A stretch of 64,000 nt of DNA from Protula sp. h YS-2021 (Eukaryota; Annelida; Polychaeta; Sabellida; Serpulidae): contig OX457028.1 of the NCBI GenBank assembly GCA_949752745.1, positions 26,355,458-26,419,457 of the forward strand, read 5' to 3'. Made by a program: the position numbers and the translations under genes. Below, piece by piece: positions 12,596-24,532 of the stretch (its first letter is position 1; every line of letters begins with the position of its first letter). The notes under the pieces were generated by a model. That model did not search any database. It saw only the letters and a program-made list of their open reading frames with translations, and was not told where the DNA came from.

Positions 12596-13175
12596 TCCCG
12601 TGAAACGGAGGGATATAGTTTTGAACTTTTCTATCTGTCCGTCCGTCTGTCACGCCACATGAGTACATGGATTCGTTTCAAATTTTGTACACAGCTTCTG
12701 TGGACCCTTCCGCAGTGCAGTGACCAAGAATTTTCCGGATCGGAAAAAAATTGACAAAATGGTGGACTTTGGCACTGGTCTTAGCGTATATACGACAGTC
12801 TCGCGCGTCTACAAGCCACATTAATAGACAGATTCGTTTCAAATTTTGTACACGGCTTCTCTGGAACCTTCCGCAGTGCAGTGACTAACAATTTTCCTGA
12901 TCGGGCAAAAATTGACAAAATGGCGGACTTTTGAAAATCGGCACTGGACTTAGCGTATATACGGCAGTCTCACGCGCCTACAGGCCACAAAAATGGATGG
13001 ATTCGTTTCAAATTCTGCACACGGGTTCCCGGGGACCTTCGCAGTGTAGTGATCAAGAATTTTCCGGATGGGACTTGACAAAATGGCGGATTTTTCAAAA
13101 TCGGCGCTGTACTTAGCGTACCTACGACAGTCTCACGCGCCTACTGGTTAATGGATTGATTCGTTTAAATGCTAG
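12596..13175 (+). repeat. Hairpin-headed (CCGT)n tandem-array element
   Basis: The head is a short hairpin (TCCCGT-GAA-ACGGA, 12596-12609), then GGATATAGTTTT, then CTGTCCGTCCGTCTGTC. About 3.2 units of ~160 bp follow, starting near 12668, 12831, 12999 and 13157 with GATTCGTTTCAAATTTTGTA. They continue through CCTTCCGCAGTGCAGTGA, AATTGACAAAATGG and TTAGCGTATATACG. The architecture (head, tetranucleotide repeat, ~160-bp core units) resembles the tandem-repeat-containing non-autonomous elements described from bivalves. That resemblance is from memory and unverified. Confidence 0.75.
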
Positions 13176-13898
13176 ACATTACGTCTACCTATCCTTCCAC
13201 TTTTAAATTTTGCGTTGTCAACACGCAACAGCCTTACATACACCATATCCCCACGGGGGATAGACGTACTCCTCGAGTCGTAGTCAAGTCTAAAACAGGG
13301 AGGGGTAACTCCAAACGAGCAACTACAGAACTATTGAACAAACTAAGAAACTAAGCAAGAACAATAGTATGTACTGCTGTTTACCAGGAGAACACTTGTT
13401 TTCATCAAACGGCTCCACAACCTTCGGATTTTTAATTGTTTCCCTAAGTTAAAAGAAGCTACATATAGTTGATGTACTTTAAAACACGTCTCACCCAGAA
13501 ATCGCAACACGGCGCTGGACAACCCCAAATAACTGTCCATCTTTTGCTTCATTATTTAGGTTTTTAATGTTACGAAGCATTCACAACTTTACATATACGT
13601 TTCTTCCTTTTTATTTCGTACTTCCTTCTAGGCAGATACGGCATAAATTCTAACCGAAAATTATTAAGAAGGCGAAAAACTAACCTAAACTCGTCTGTAT
13701 TTGCAAATCGAACTCCCTTGCCACCTCCGTCACGACGGCCGGCCACAAATGCGAGTGCCAACGAAACATTACTACGTCCCCGGGCCTATAATCATCCACC
13801 TCTTTAAAAGCTGGTGTCGCCGACCTAACGACCGTTTTTCCTCCCCGTCTTCTTAGGCATTTCTAAAAAGTTGACAGGTTATTACTACGATTAATTTG
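13176..13898. other. Intergenic, no gene recognised
   Basis: Short open frames on both strands show no recognisable protein. A small palindromic stretch (CCCCACGGGGGAT, 13250-13262) could be the terminus of the preceding array element. Confidence 0.4.
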
Positions 13899-14565
13899 AC
13901 TGAGAGTAGTGGTGCCATGTCACGGTTTCTCGGAAAACTATGTTTTTACATGCCTTGCCCTTTCAGAAAGAGTGGAACGAGGAGAGCTATGATGGTAATT
14001 TTTTTAAGATTAAGCGAGAATCGCGCTTCAGTCGATTCTGAATCGGGTCATCCAAAAAAGGGACACATAGAAAGGCATAGCCACATACCAGTGTACAGTT
14101 AAATGCATTTTATTATTTATGATAAAACCAAATTTTTAAACTTTAAATTCAAGAGTTTTCGGGAAGATTAAGTTTTTTAAAAGCATACACACCGTACTGA
14201 AATTTCTAAACGTTGACATGTAATCATTATTCTTCTAACTAAAGTTTTGTGAAATGAAATACAGTTCTACGTAAGATTGACCGCAACGTTGCGAGGGATT
14301 TACTTTTCTTTTAGCAGTCATGAGAACCTAACATGTCCAAAATTCCTGCAGCTTGTTTATAAACACCACTGACTAGAGAGCGGTGGTACCATGTCGCGGT
14401 TTCTCGGCAAACTATGTTTTATATATGCCTAGCGCTTTGCCCTTTCAGAAAGCCTGAAAGGAGGACAAGTATAATGGTGATTTAAGACTAAGCGAGAATC
14501 TCGCTTTAGTTCATCCTGAACCGGGTCACCAACATAATAGAAAGGCATAACTACATTCTAGTTTA
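13899..14565. repeat. Duplicated ~200-bp block
   Basis: The segment 13899-14095 recurs, diverged, at 14370-14565 (offset ~471 bp). Shared phrases are GCCATGTCACGGTTTCTCGG / ACCATGTCGCGGTTTCTCGG, GCCCTTTCAGAAAG, TAAGCGAGAATC, GGGTCA and AGAAAGGCATA. The open frame at 13896-14102 lies in the first copy and is not kept in the second, so I read this as non-coding repeat. Confidence 0.65.
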
Positions 14566-16070
14566 ACAGTCATGACGTGACATTTCCGAAATTTTTGCAG
14601 CTTGTTTGCAAACTTGCAATGTTCCAATGCTGGAGTTTCACTGAGTTTTTAACGGCATGAAATGTGAAACATCTCAAATATATTTCACTTGCTTAATATT
14701 TTTTTTGTTTCACTGGTTATCCTTCGCCGCCTAAATTTCAAGTAACGCGGTCAACCGCGCGCTTTCCCAGGCCAGCGTCTAAATTCTTTGATTTTGCCAA
14801 AATCACATGACATGACATCGTCAAAACAATTCGACAATTGTGAGTCACCTGTTTTACGCTACCTCGCCAAAAAGCTTGCATATTTTAACTCCACGACAAG
14901 TGAGATTTTTAATACATAAAAATAGTAGTTTTAAGACTTTTTATACAAATACAGAGACACATACATCCGAAATTTAAGGCCTATTTTGAACTGAAGTCGG
15001 CAGTCAGTAAACCAAACACGGAAGCAATGTAGCTAAAAGATGCTTTTTTGCCTAATTTCCCACAAATTTCCTATCTGAACAACCCAAATTACAAGAAATA
15101 CTTTTAAACATATCTGGTCTTCTTTTTCTGTATCCATTATGGTTCATTTTGTTTAGATATTTTAGAATAAAGAGTGTTTCGTATACTGCTTTGTTTTTAA
15201 AAGATGGCGGCACGCACGTAAACACGCGGTCTTAGGAAATTTTCACAGCTTTCTCTTTTAACTGCTGCTTACATAACGGATGGGTTTTAAAATTATTCGA
15301 CAAAAATGTTTACTTTGCTAATTTTTATCCTTCGTCTGTATCCTTGTTATAAATAATGTAGGAATTTCAAAGTTACAAGAATTTTATTGATACTCCGCTG
15401 TCATTGGCCTTGTTCTAATTAGGTAAAGACAAGAGATGAGCGTGGTGTTATTTACTTTTATTTTCTTGATCTTTGCAGTTATTTACCATTACTTTTAAAA
15501 TATAAACAGAATTGTTTATTTAGTACTTTTTTATCATTATATCGTCTATTTTTGATTAAATATCCACCCAATACCGAATACGTACTTCACATACGTCATC
15601 TTCAACCCCATTGGTCAGATCACCGATGATTGACAGCTCGCTGTTATTTTTACTATTTATTTACTTGTTTATTTTTCACTTATTATCCAACGGTTTTCAA
15701 AAATGTTTTAAGAAACATTTAATATTGTTATAATAAATAATTCTTTAAACTGTTGTTGCGAAAAAAGCAGATTAAAGTACAAAAATAGCAACTGAAATCT
15801 GATTGGTCGTTTGCAAATTAGCCGTGTGTGCGAGCTCAGGTTGAACGCCCCCTATACAGACTTTGAAAAGTGTGTGAAAAATGTTTTAAGCTGAGAATAC
15901 ACTCGAAAAAAGAAAACTTAGCTGCCGAGATATTATGACATAGCATACCGTGCAGTTGAAAAGAACATCGGTATAAATGAGTTTCTAATGTAAAACTTTT
16001 TACGCTACATCACAATGACTTTCTCCTGTGAGCAGCTTGCTATTGTTACGTCAGTGGGGAAGCCTGGCGA
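14566..16070. other. AT-rich intergenic sequence
   Basis: No gene recognised. Scattered promoter-like words occur: two inverted CCAAT boxes (CATTGGTCAG near 15610, TGATTGGTCG near 15800), TTTGCAAAT near 15812 and GGTATAAATG near 15970. Without a transcript they are only suggestive. Confidence 0.35.
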
Positions 16071-16075
16071 AATGA

Positions 16076-16179
16076 GTTAACTTCTAGTTAACTGCATCAG
16101 TTAACTCAACCAAATCTGTTTGTTAACCGAAATGGAAGAGGTAACTGAACAGTGAACTGGACCAACTGCAAAAGTTAAC
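16076..16179. promoter_or_regulatory. Cluster of five GTTAAC palindromes
   Basis: Perfect GTTAAC hexamers occur at 16076, 16087, 16100, 16122 and 16174, within 104 bp. The first three lie in a near-symmetric run. GTTAAC is the half-site core of HNF1-type homeodomain binding sites, so a binding-site cluster is possible. A degenerate tandem or inverted repeat would look the same. Confidence 0.35.
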
Positions 16180-16744
16180 CTTTGTGAATACGGTTGCTGA
16201 TGTCCATTGACTGTTCTAGGATGTCGTAATATTAATATATATTTTAATTGCAGGTAGAGTACTCTGTTCATAATGAAATGTTGTCTTTTTCGATTCAGCT
16301 TTTAGACTTCTGACCGAGTTTGGTTTATAGTCGCGATAGAGCCAGAACTGCATGACCACGACAACACAAGAAGTCGCAAAGCTTAAATACTGGAAGTGAA
16401 ATTAAATTATACTGACACTGTTTTAACAGTGGAGCAAATGGGACATTATAATTCACGAATTCATTGCGATATATGGGTCATAGTACGTTGTTATTTGATA
16501 AAATGAGCGGGGAAAAATAACGTCTATCATTGAATTTTACTGTTTGTTGTTGCTAGGTGTATCTGACAGGCATCAACCAGGAAAAATTTGGCTTTGTTTG
16601 TCATCAGACGGCCGTGTCATTGAAATCATAAATATCAGGTTTAAATTTAAAAACTGACTCGACCTGGTCTTTGAAATTTCTAGCAAAAACAAAAAAAATC
16701 GAATGTAAAAATCTGCTGTAAATAATCAGAAGTGCAAAAAATTC

Positions 16745-17300
16745 CCCGGGGTGGGGGGGGGGGGGGAGGTGCACTCAGTACCAACTGGTTGCCAACTGCC
16801 TTAACGCGGAGTGTTCATTTTGAGATAACACCCCCTTTTTAATCCAACAGGTCCGAAAGAATTCCCCCTTTTGGCCTCAAAATTACCCCCCCCCCCCACA
16901 CACACAACCCTTTCTCCGCGTTTTTTTCTTTTCACACGCATGGTGAGACATGATATCAAGTCTTTCCCCCCCCCCCCCCCCCAATCCTCCGGGAAATATT
17001 ACCCGATTGACAGAACTAGAAGTGACAGTAGCAGTTCAGAGCACACCATTGTTTCGCCCAATCATTCGGCGCTCTCGCTCTCATCATTAAACATTCTTTA
17101 CGAAGAAAGTAAGAATTTTCGTGGTGAACGAAATTTTCCAAAATAGCAAGTGTTCGGCGCTGGTCGTATCATTTTTTAGGGAAAAATATATAAAAGGATC
17201 TTTTATTTCTTCGCCTTATACGACATAAACGTGTCTCGCATACAGCCGTTTATTTCTTTGAGTTTGTTTTTTTTTTTTTTTTTTTTTTGCTTAACACATC
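16745..17300. repeat. Homopolymer-rich interval (G, C and T runs)
   Basis: Contains a G run (~16750-16767), C runs (~16887-16899 and ~16966-16982) with adjacent CA repeats, and a T run (~17267-17288). The open frames across it are proline- or phenylalanine-rich products of these runs, not genes. Confidence 0.7.
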
Positions 17301-18190
17301 TGTCCTTATGTGTATTAAATCTGGATAACATTTTTAGTTCAAGTTATTTTTACTCCTCGAACATTGTTATGCTAAAAACGCGTGTGTTCATACCAAAATC
17401 CGCCAAGATAATGAATTCGCAACACTGGTATTACATAATTTTTAACACGTCAATTTACAATGAATTGAACGTGAAATTTAAATTAGAAAGGCTATTTGTC
17501 TTAGATTTCAGACACGTTATAACGTACTTCTGTTCGCACTTCGTGTCCTTACACCAGTTCATTGTAATATGCCCAAAATCTGAGACTTGTAGTGTGTAAT
17601 GCCAGCAACACTCAGGCTGATTAACGTTAGCCGATCCGGTGAACAAAGACTAAAAATCAAGGACAAATGTAGTGTTGTGTGTGACTAATGTTCTTTGTCA
17701 ATTAGATTTCCAACTTGTCTATGTTTACATTATTGATACCTCTCACATATCACACTTTCTGGGCGTTTAGCACTTCCGCAGCCCCAAAGGCCCAAACCTC
17801 AGTGACAGGTTTTCAGCGGCTAATATAAAAAAATGTACACTCAGGTAGTTAACTTGTAAATAAAAGACAACTTTATTGCATCTGTCTTGTTTTTTATCAG
17901 TGAATTGTTTTAAGTCTGGACTTTGTAATCCAAAGCGTCTCGACATTATTTCGGTTCGTTACAAACCATGTAGGCTCAGACATAATGTCTTTTCGTATTG
18001 TTCGTGACTGTGCGCCAATTTTTTTCGTGACTGTGCGCCAGTTTTTTTTTTTTCGCAATATTCGATTGTTTTGGGTAGAAATTGTGGGATCTCGGACCGA
18101 TGCAGGATGTTCCGGTTTGGGTTTCTGTGCTGTGGTATAATTCTTTACTAAGAAAAAATAAAAGAAGAGAACAGATTTGGAAACCAACGA
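17301..18190. other. Intergenic, no gene recognised
   Basis: AT-rich. The longer open frames carry no known motif. A small local duplication, TTTTTCGTGACTGTGCGCCA, is present near 18000-18045. Confidence 0.4.
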
Positions 18191-18198
18191 CCGCTTTT

Positions 18199-18260
18199 AG
18201 CCCAGCCGTCCTTGGTCGGTGGGCTATACCTGTGGGATATCCGTCGTCCGTTATGTTTTA
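18199..18260 (+). repeat. Hairpin head with CCGTCGTCCGT
   Basis: TAGCCCAGCCGTCC-TTGG-TCGGTGGGCTA forms a GC-rich stem with a TTGG loop (18199-18226). It is followed by GGATATCCGTCGTCCGT. The same order (hairpin, short spacer, CCGTC words, then tandem units) occurs at several other places in the window. Confidence 0.6.
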
Positions 18261-18344
18261 GTGTTTGTAAGCAGACCAACAAATTTCCACTAAAATCTTA
18301 ACGCAGGCATTACTACCTACCTGGCTATTGCTTTTTTTATTTTT

Positions 18345-18730
18345 ATGTCCCCTCGCCCAACTTTGGATATAGGATTTGGTTAGTCCGTCCGTCTCTCCGT
18401 CCGTCAGGCTTTTGGGTAGTGGTCTTGTATGCACAACTCCGACGAACGGGTAAGCACACACATTTCAAATCCTATACAGATTTACTCCTCATGTATTGTA
18501 GTTGTGCACCTTGTATTCAGTTTGTCCGACTTTTCATTTATTTAATTGAGTCGAAACTTAGCATACTTTTCGACTATAAAGGCTATATGATCTAAGTCTT
18601 GCATGCACGACTCCTCCGAACGGGTAAGCACACACATTTCAAATCCTGTACAGATTTTCTCTTCATGTATTGTAGTTGTACACCTTGTATTCAGTTTGTC
18701 CGACTTTTCATTTGTTTAGCCAAAACTGAG
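18345..18730 (+). repeat. (CCGT)n element with ~176-bp tandem units
   Basis: CCGTCCGTCTCTCCGTCCGTC (18385-18405) precedes two units starting near 18424 and 18600. The units share ACTCC, CGAACGGGTAAGCACACACA, TTTCAAATCCT, TACAGATTT and CATGTATTGTAGTTG, and they end in TTTGTCCGACTTTTCATTT. The open frame at 18599-18958 only spans the second unit and is not convincing as a gene. Confidence 0.7.
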
Positions 18731-18949
18731 GTCGGAACGCAGCCATTTCGTTTGAAAGTAATGCATGCATACAAACTGAACTTGTTAAATATGTCATATT
18801 GTGTCTATGTTACAAAACGTGCGAAGGGCGAGGAGATTTGCAGCACTCCGGTGCTCTTGTTTATTTGTTTATTATTATTTTCCATGGTTATTGGCCAAAA
18901 AGTTTTGGCGAAAACCCAAAAAGTGTCAGTAAACTCTGAACGAACTTCA

Positions 18950-20860
18950 GGAAAATAGTCTTACTGTCTTGAAATTTTAGCCAACGCAGAAGACTACTAC
19001 CCGAAGGTAGTGATGTCATGGCGGATTTCGCACTTGCAGCCGCCCCTAGAGACGTTCGGAGAGACCTCAGGGCTGCGTTACCCTCAAACAGAGCATTGGT
19101 TCTGATGACTACGACTTGAACTCTTTTTGCTTCCGCTCCTCTTTCTTCACGGGCCAGTCACAACAGGCTGGCCGTGTTTTGTAAGAAGTAAATTTTAAAT
19201 AAAGGTAGCAAGCATTACTACCTGCCTGACTATTAATTTTTGTGGTTATTGGCCAAAACATTGCCCGAAATTTTGGTGAAAACACAAAAATTGGCCAAAA
19301 TTTTGGCGTAAAAACAAAAAGCATCAGTAAAATCTTATCTCAAGCTAGAGAAATGGCCTTACTGTCTTGAAATTTTGATAAAATAGCGGTCATTGGCATT
19401 TACTTAGCTATTCTTTTTCCATAATTCGGAACCAGCTTTTCTTTTCTTGCTTTTTTTTTTTAAATTTCAGTGAAATCTTAATTTACGCCGGCAAAATATC
19501 TTCATTGCTTTGAACTTTTCAGTAAAGGTAGCAGTCAATAAAATTCGCCATGACATTACTTGATTTTGGTGATTAGTCAAAATCTGGCCTAATACTTAGC
19601 GAAAAACAACAAAAATCAGTAAAATCTTAACTCGCACCAGATAAATGGCCCTACTGTCTTCAAATTTTAGATAAAGATAGCCATCATTCGTACTTACCTG
19701 GCTATTGCTGTTTTTCGTAATTCGGAAAAATTTGCAAAAATATTGGCGAAAAACCAATTTGTTAAAATCTTAAACTAACGCTAGTTATATAATCTTACCG
19801 TGTTAAATATTGAATTAGGGAAGCGAGTATTCGTACCTACTTCGTTGCTATTTCTCTTTCTTGTGATTCGCCAAATATTGGCAAAAAAGAAATTTTCCCG
19901 AAAAATCTCAACTAACGCCAGGAAAAAAGCCTCATTGTCTTGTAAATTTAAGGAATAGAAGCACAAATTATACCTCTCTGGCTATTACTTTTTTGGCAAT
20001 TCGCCAAAAAATTGGCCGAAATATTGGTCAAAACGCAGTTGTCTTTAAAATGTATATCCTCCCATGGTTTTAATGGAAACGTGAGCATAAGTGTCCACCA
20101 GGGTATTACTTTTTTTTTTTTTTTATTTATTTATTTTTGCCATTCCCCAAAATTGCCCGAAATATTAGCGATTAAATAGCTTTTTCGTAGAATCTTAACC
20201 AACTAATAGCCTTATTATCTTGAAATTTTAAGTAAAGGTAGCAGGCATTACTGCCTACATGGTCATTACTTTTTTTTGGTTATTGGCCAAAATTTGGCGG
20301 AAATATTGACGAAAAGCCCAAACATTTCAGTAAAATCTGAACTCACACCAGAGAAATGGCCTTACTCTCTTGAAATTTTGGTTGAAGATAGTGGTCATTG
20401 GTACCTACTTGGTTATTATTGTTTTTCGTAATTAGGACAAAGTGGCCGAAGTATTGGAGAAAAACCAATTCTGACTAACATCGTAACTAACATTTAGGAC
20501 ATAATGGTACTACTTAAAATTTTAAATGAGGGAAGCGAACATTAGTATCTGTCTGGCCATTGCTTTTTTTTAGTGATTCGACGAAAACATTATTGGAAAC
20601 GCAACAGGCTCTAGGTATTTGGCTTTAATCTCTTGAAATTTTGTTTAAAGGTGGCAGACATTACAAATCTGGCTGTTACGTTTTTCGTGATTGGCCTAAA
20701 ATTCGTGGAAATATTAGCCAAAAACCACTTTTGATAAAAACGTATCTCATCCTAAGATTTAAAGGGAGACGTCCTAAAATTTTGATGGAAGGTAGTGGTT
20801 TATATATCCCCCTTAGTATTACTTCTAGAAGTAAATCTGGCCAAATATTGACAAAATCGA
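18950..20860 (+). repeat. Diverged tandem array, type A (CTGGCTATTAC units)
   Basis: Repeating ~140-175 bp units contain, in order, CTTACTGTCTTGAAATTTT, GGTAGCAGGCATTACTACCT, CTGGCTATTAC, GATTGGCCAAAATTTTGGCG and CAGTAAAATCTTAACT. Successive TCTTGAAATTTT landmarks fall at about 18965, 19365, 20217, 20365 and 20635, with more diverged ones between. No open frame follows the units in phase. Confidence 0.75.
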
Positions 20861-20869
20861 ATAACTTTA

Positions 20870-22740
20870 CTAGAACCATATTGCACACATAAAGAGTAAT
20901 ATTCTACAAGAGAGAATAAATCCAATCAAACTGCAGCAGGGAACGCATTTTGAAAAATTGATTGGAAAATTAAATAATCGCAAAAAAAGTAATTTTCGTA
21001 AGAGAACCATCCCGTTAATGTCGTACAAAATTTTAGGGGAACCTGGTTTAAATTGCGGTAGAAGAAGCATTTTGAAAACTATTTGGCCAATTTTTTGTGG
21101 ATCGCCAAAACATTTCAAGAGAGGCCTACTCGCTTAACATTCGTACAAAGTTTGAAAGGAATGTGATCCAGATCGCTGGAGTAGAAGCATTTTGAAAATT
21201 GGCTCCCAAAAAAATTTAAAATGCCTCTCATATAGCAAGTTTTCCCTTTGCTCGCCAAAAACAGAGCTTTTCAAAGGAAGAAAGCGTGATGAGCATTTGT
21301 GCAAAATTGAAAGGTAACCCGATCAAAATTGGGGGAAGAAAAGGGATTTTGAAAATTGGCTACCAAAATGTTAGCAATACCCCCCCCCCCCCCTTATTTG
21401 CCCAATTTTTGACGGATCGCCAAAAAAGCAATTTCTGAAGAGAGGACCGTTTTATGAACATTCGTGCAAAGTTACAAGGCAGTCCGATCAAAATTGTGGA
21501 AGAAAAAACCTTGAGAAAATTGGCTACGCAAATATTCAAAACATGTCCCCTATTTGGCTAAATTTTGGCGCATTGCCAATAATTTCAAGAGAGTTCTACA
21601 TGATACACATTCGTAAAGGAATCCGATCAAAATCGTGGAAGTAGAAGCATTTTGAAAGATGAGTAAAAAAATTGTGAAATGCCCCCGAATTAGCCAATTT
21701 TTGACGGATCTTCAAGAGAAAAACTTTTTCATCTTTGGAACTATCACACAAAATTGAAAAGGAGTCTGATCCAAATTGTGAGAGAAATACCGTTTTGAAA
21801 ATTAGCTACCGAAAAATTAAAAATGTCTCCCATTTGGTCAAGTTTTGGTGGATCGCCAAGAACAGTAACTTTTCAAAAGTGAACTTTTATGTAAAATATG
21901 AAAAAATCCTATCAATAGCCTTTGAAAAGTGCCTACCAAAAAATTAAACAATATCCTCCATTTGACGAATTTTTGGCGGATCACCAAAAACTTCAAGAGA
22001 GGCTTACCAACTAAACATTCGTACTTTTTAGCAAAATTCGTTATGTATCACCAAAGAGGAAAAGTAACTTTTCAAACATTACAGCCTAGTGAACATCTAT
22101 GTAAAATTTGAAGGTAATGAGGTAAAAATTGTAGATAAAGAAGAAATATTTTGAAACTGGCTACCAAAAGTTTATAAATTCCCAACTCCTTCCCAGTTTT
22201 TGGTGGACTGCCGAAAACAAATTTTTCAAGAGCGAACCATCTAGGGAACAATCGTACACGTCTGGAAAGGAATCCGATCCAAATTGTAGAAGAAGCTGCA
22301 TTGTGAAAATTGGCTAGCAATAAATTTTAAAATGTCCCCAATTTGGTCAATTTTTTGTGGATCGCCAGGTGATAAGCAATTTTTCAAGAGAGGACTTTCT
22401 TAGTGAACATTTATTCAAAATTTGAAGAAAATCCGATGAAATTTGGCCAATGTTTGACTGCCAAAAAAACTTTCAAGAGAGGCCTACCTGGGGAACATTA
22501 CTACCAAATTTGAAAGGAATGCGATCAAAACTGCAGGCGAAAAAGCATATTAAGAAAAATTTACAAGCGTACATACAGCCGACGGAATCTCTCTCCACTG
22601 ATGTGATATAAGACAAATCCGAAGAAGTCGGATAGTCAAAAAAGTAATCTTTCAAGTGAGGCCTACTTGGTGAACCTTTGTGCGAAATTAAAAAAAAATC
22701 TGATTAAAAGTGTGGAAAAAGACTCATTTTGAAAATTAGC
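20870..22740 (-). repeat. Diverged tandem array, type B, minus orientation
   Basis: Units of ~145-160 bp contain TTTGAAAATTGGCTACCAAA, TTGGCCAATTTTT, GGATCGCCAAAA, TTTCAAGAGAGGCC, AACATTCGTACAAAATTTGA, AAGGAATCCGATCAAAATT and GGAAGAAGAAGCATT. At least ten units are visible. They are the reverse complement of the array at 24640-25680. Confidence 0.78.
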
Positions 22741-22829
22741 ATCCAAAAAAAAAGTTATTGCCCACCCTTGCGAAAGATATCGAAGGCTCATTTCCTTCTA
22801 AAGACATTTCCACATTTCTTCCAAGCAGT

Positions 22830-23115
22830 TCCATGGAAATTCCTGGAACTTCGAAGTTCTTACGGTACCACTGAAGCACTTCCAAGAAGTTTTATGGAAA
22901 TTCTTAGAACTTCCAGAAAGTCTAAACTTTCCATCGAAGAACTTCCGACAACTTCGAAGATCTTAAATGGAAATTCTTGGAACTTCCGAGTCCTCACGTC
23001 GTTACCGTACGATTCCCAAGAAGGTGCATGGAAATTCCTAGAATTTCGAAGTTTACAGTTTATTACCGTAGAACTATCGAGAACTTACTGTCACTTCTTA
23101 GTTCACTACCGATGA
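22830..23115 (+). repeat. GGAAATTCTTGGAACTTC tandem motif
   Basis: TGGAAATTC(C/T)T(G/A)GAACTTC recurs at about 22836, 22893, 22970 and 23030, with TTACCG(TA) and AGAACTTCC between. A relic of the same repeat lies at about 28975-29040. The open frame at 22729-23115 spans it and reads as repeats of EFLELRSS type; it looks like a repeat translation rather than a protein. Confidence 0.6.
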
Positions 23116-23170
23116 ACGCTCGAGATTTTCTGAAGGTTCTATACATGTTTCTTCTTTTTGAGTTGTTATA

Positions 23171-23785
23171 CCCCGTGTAACGGAGGGATATAGTTTTCAG
23201 TTTGTCTGTCCGTCCGTCCGGCTGTCCGCTCTAGTATACTATCTTTTGTCCAGGCTGTTACTCGAAAACTATTCATGCTAATACTTTTTCGTTTTTCATG
23301 TGTTTAATATGTATATTGAAGGTGTGCAACGTCGTAGTTTCGTTCGACTTAATGACAAATTGTCAAAATGACAGTATTTTGAAAATAGGTAAAAATTTAG
23401 GTCGAATGTACAAAGATGTGACTTTTTGTCCAGGCCGTAACTCTAGAACTGTTCATGCTAATGTTTTTGGTTTTGCATGCGGTTAATACGTATACTGAAG
23501 GTGTGCAACGTCGTATTTTCGTTCAATTTGGTGAAATACTGTCAAAATGACAGGATGTGGAAAATAAGTGAAAATTTAGTTCGAATGTAGAAAGACGTGA
23601 CATTTTGCCCAGGCCGTAACTCCAACTGTTCATGCTAATGCTTTTTGGTTCATATGTATATTGAAGGTGTGCAACGTCGTCTTATTTTTTTAAATCAACC
23701 AAAAATTGTTAGGTAATGTAGGGTTTTCAATTTTAATGAATTTACTAACATCCAATGATATTTATGTGTTTCACGGGGGATCCTG
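23171..23785 (+). repeat. Hairpin-headed (CCGT)n element with ~178-bp units
   Basis: The head CCCCGTGTAACGGAGGG (hairpin) is followed by ATATAGTTTT and CTGTCCGTCCGTCCGG, as in the element at 12596. Units start near 23245, 23422 and 23603 with TTTTGTCCAGGC(C/T)GTAACTC. They contain TTCATGCTAAT, GAAGGTGTGCAACGTCGTA and GTCAAAATGACAG. It ends in TTTCACGGGGGATCC, next to a larger inverted-repeat element. Confidence 0.75.
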
Positions 23786-24000
23786 CAGGCTTGCCGGATC
23801 GTACTTTTTTTAAAGATTTAGTCTTTATTTTCGCATCGTTCTTTTTTTTGCCTCAAAACGTACCTTTTTTCCACAAGCGTACTTTATTGTTCTTTTTTTT
23901 TTTTTAGCCCCAGCGTTTTTTTTTTTTAGAAGCAGGAATATAACAATTGTTGAAAGTATGTGCGAATAAACGCTTTTAAGTTGAAAAATCGTTTATTCTC

Positions 24001-24530
24001 CCAGGATTTTAGCCTAAATGTCTTGAAATTTTGGTGGAAGGTAGGGCGCATATAAGTTTCCACCTGGCTATTGCTTTCTTGGCAATTCGCCGAAAATTGG
24101 CGAAAATATATATTAGCGAAAAACCAGATCTTTTCCTTGTGGGAAATTAGTCTTACTGTTTTGAAATTTTAAGTGAAGTTAGCAGGCTTTACTACTGCCT
24201 AGCTATTACTTTTTTTTGGTGATTGACCAACGGGCTAAATTTTCCAGTAAAATCTTAATCTTGGTGATTGGCCAGCTGGCGAAAATTTTCAGTAAAATCT
24301 TAACTAACTGCTAAAAAATAGTCTTACCGTGTTTGAATTTAAAGTGAAGGTAGCAAGGGTTACCACCTACCTGGCTGTAACTTTTTTGGCGATTCGCCAA
24401 AAATTGTCGAAAATATTGGTGAAAAACCTTTTTTTTCGTAGCGTCTTAAGCATTTCCAGGAAGGCAATCTGTCTTGAAATTTTACGTGAAGGTACCAGGC
24501 GTTACTGCCTACCTGGCTATTACTTTTTAG
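24001..24530 (+). repeat. Tandem array, type A, second block
   Basis: Same units as 18950-20860: TGTCTTGAAATTTT near 24019 and 24471, AGGTAGC, CTGGCTATTAC near 24063, and GGCGATTCGCCAAAAATTG near 24390. Confidence 0.7.
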
Positions 24531-24532
24531 AC

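Noticed and set aside
22729..23115. 128-residue open frame
   Set aside because: It spans the GGAAATTCTTGGAACTTC tandem motif and reads as a repeat translation; a decayed copy at 28975 does not keep the frame.
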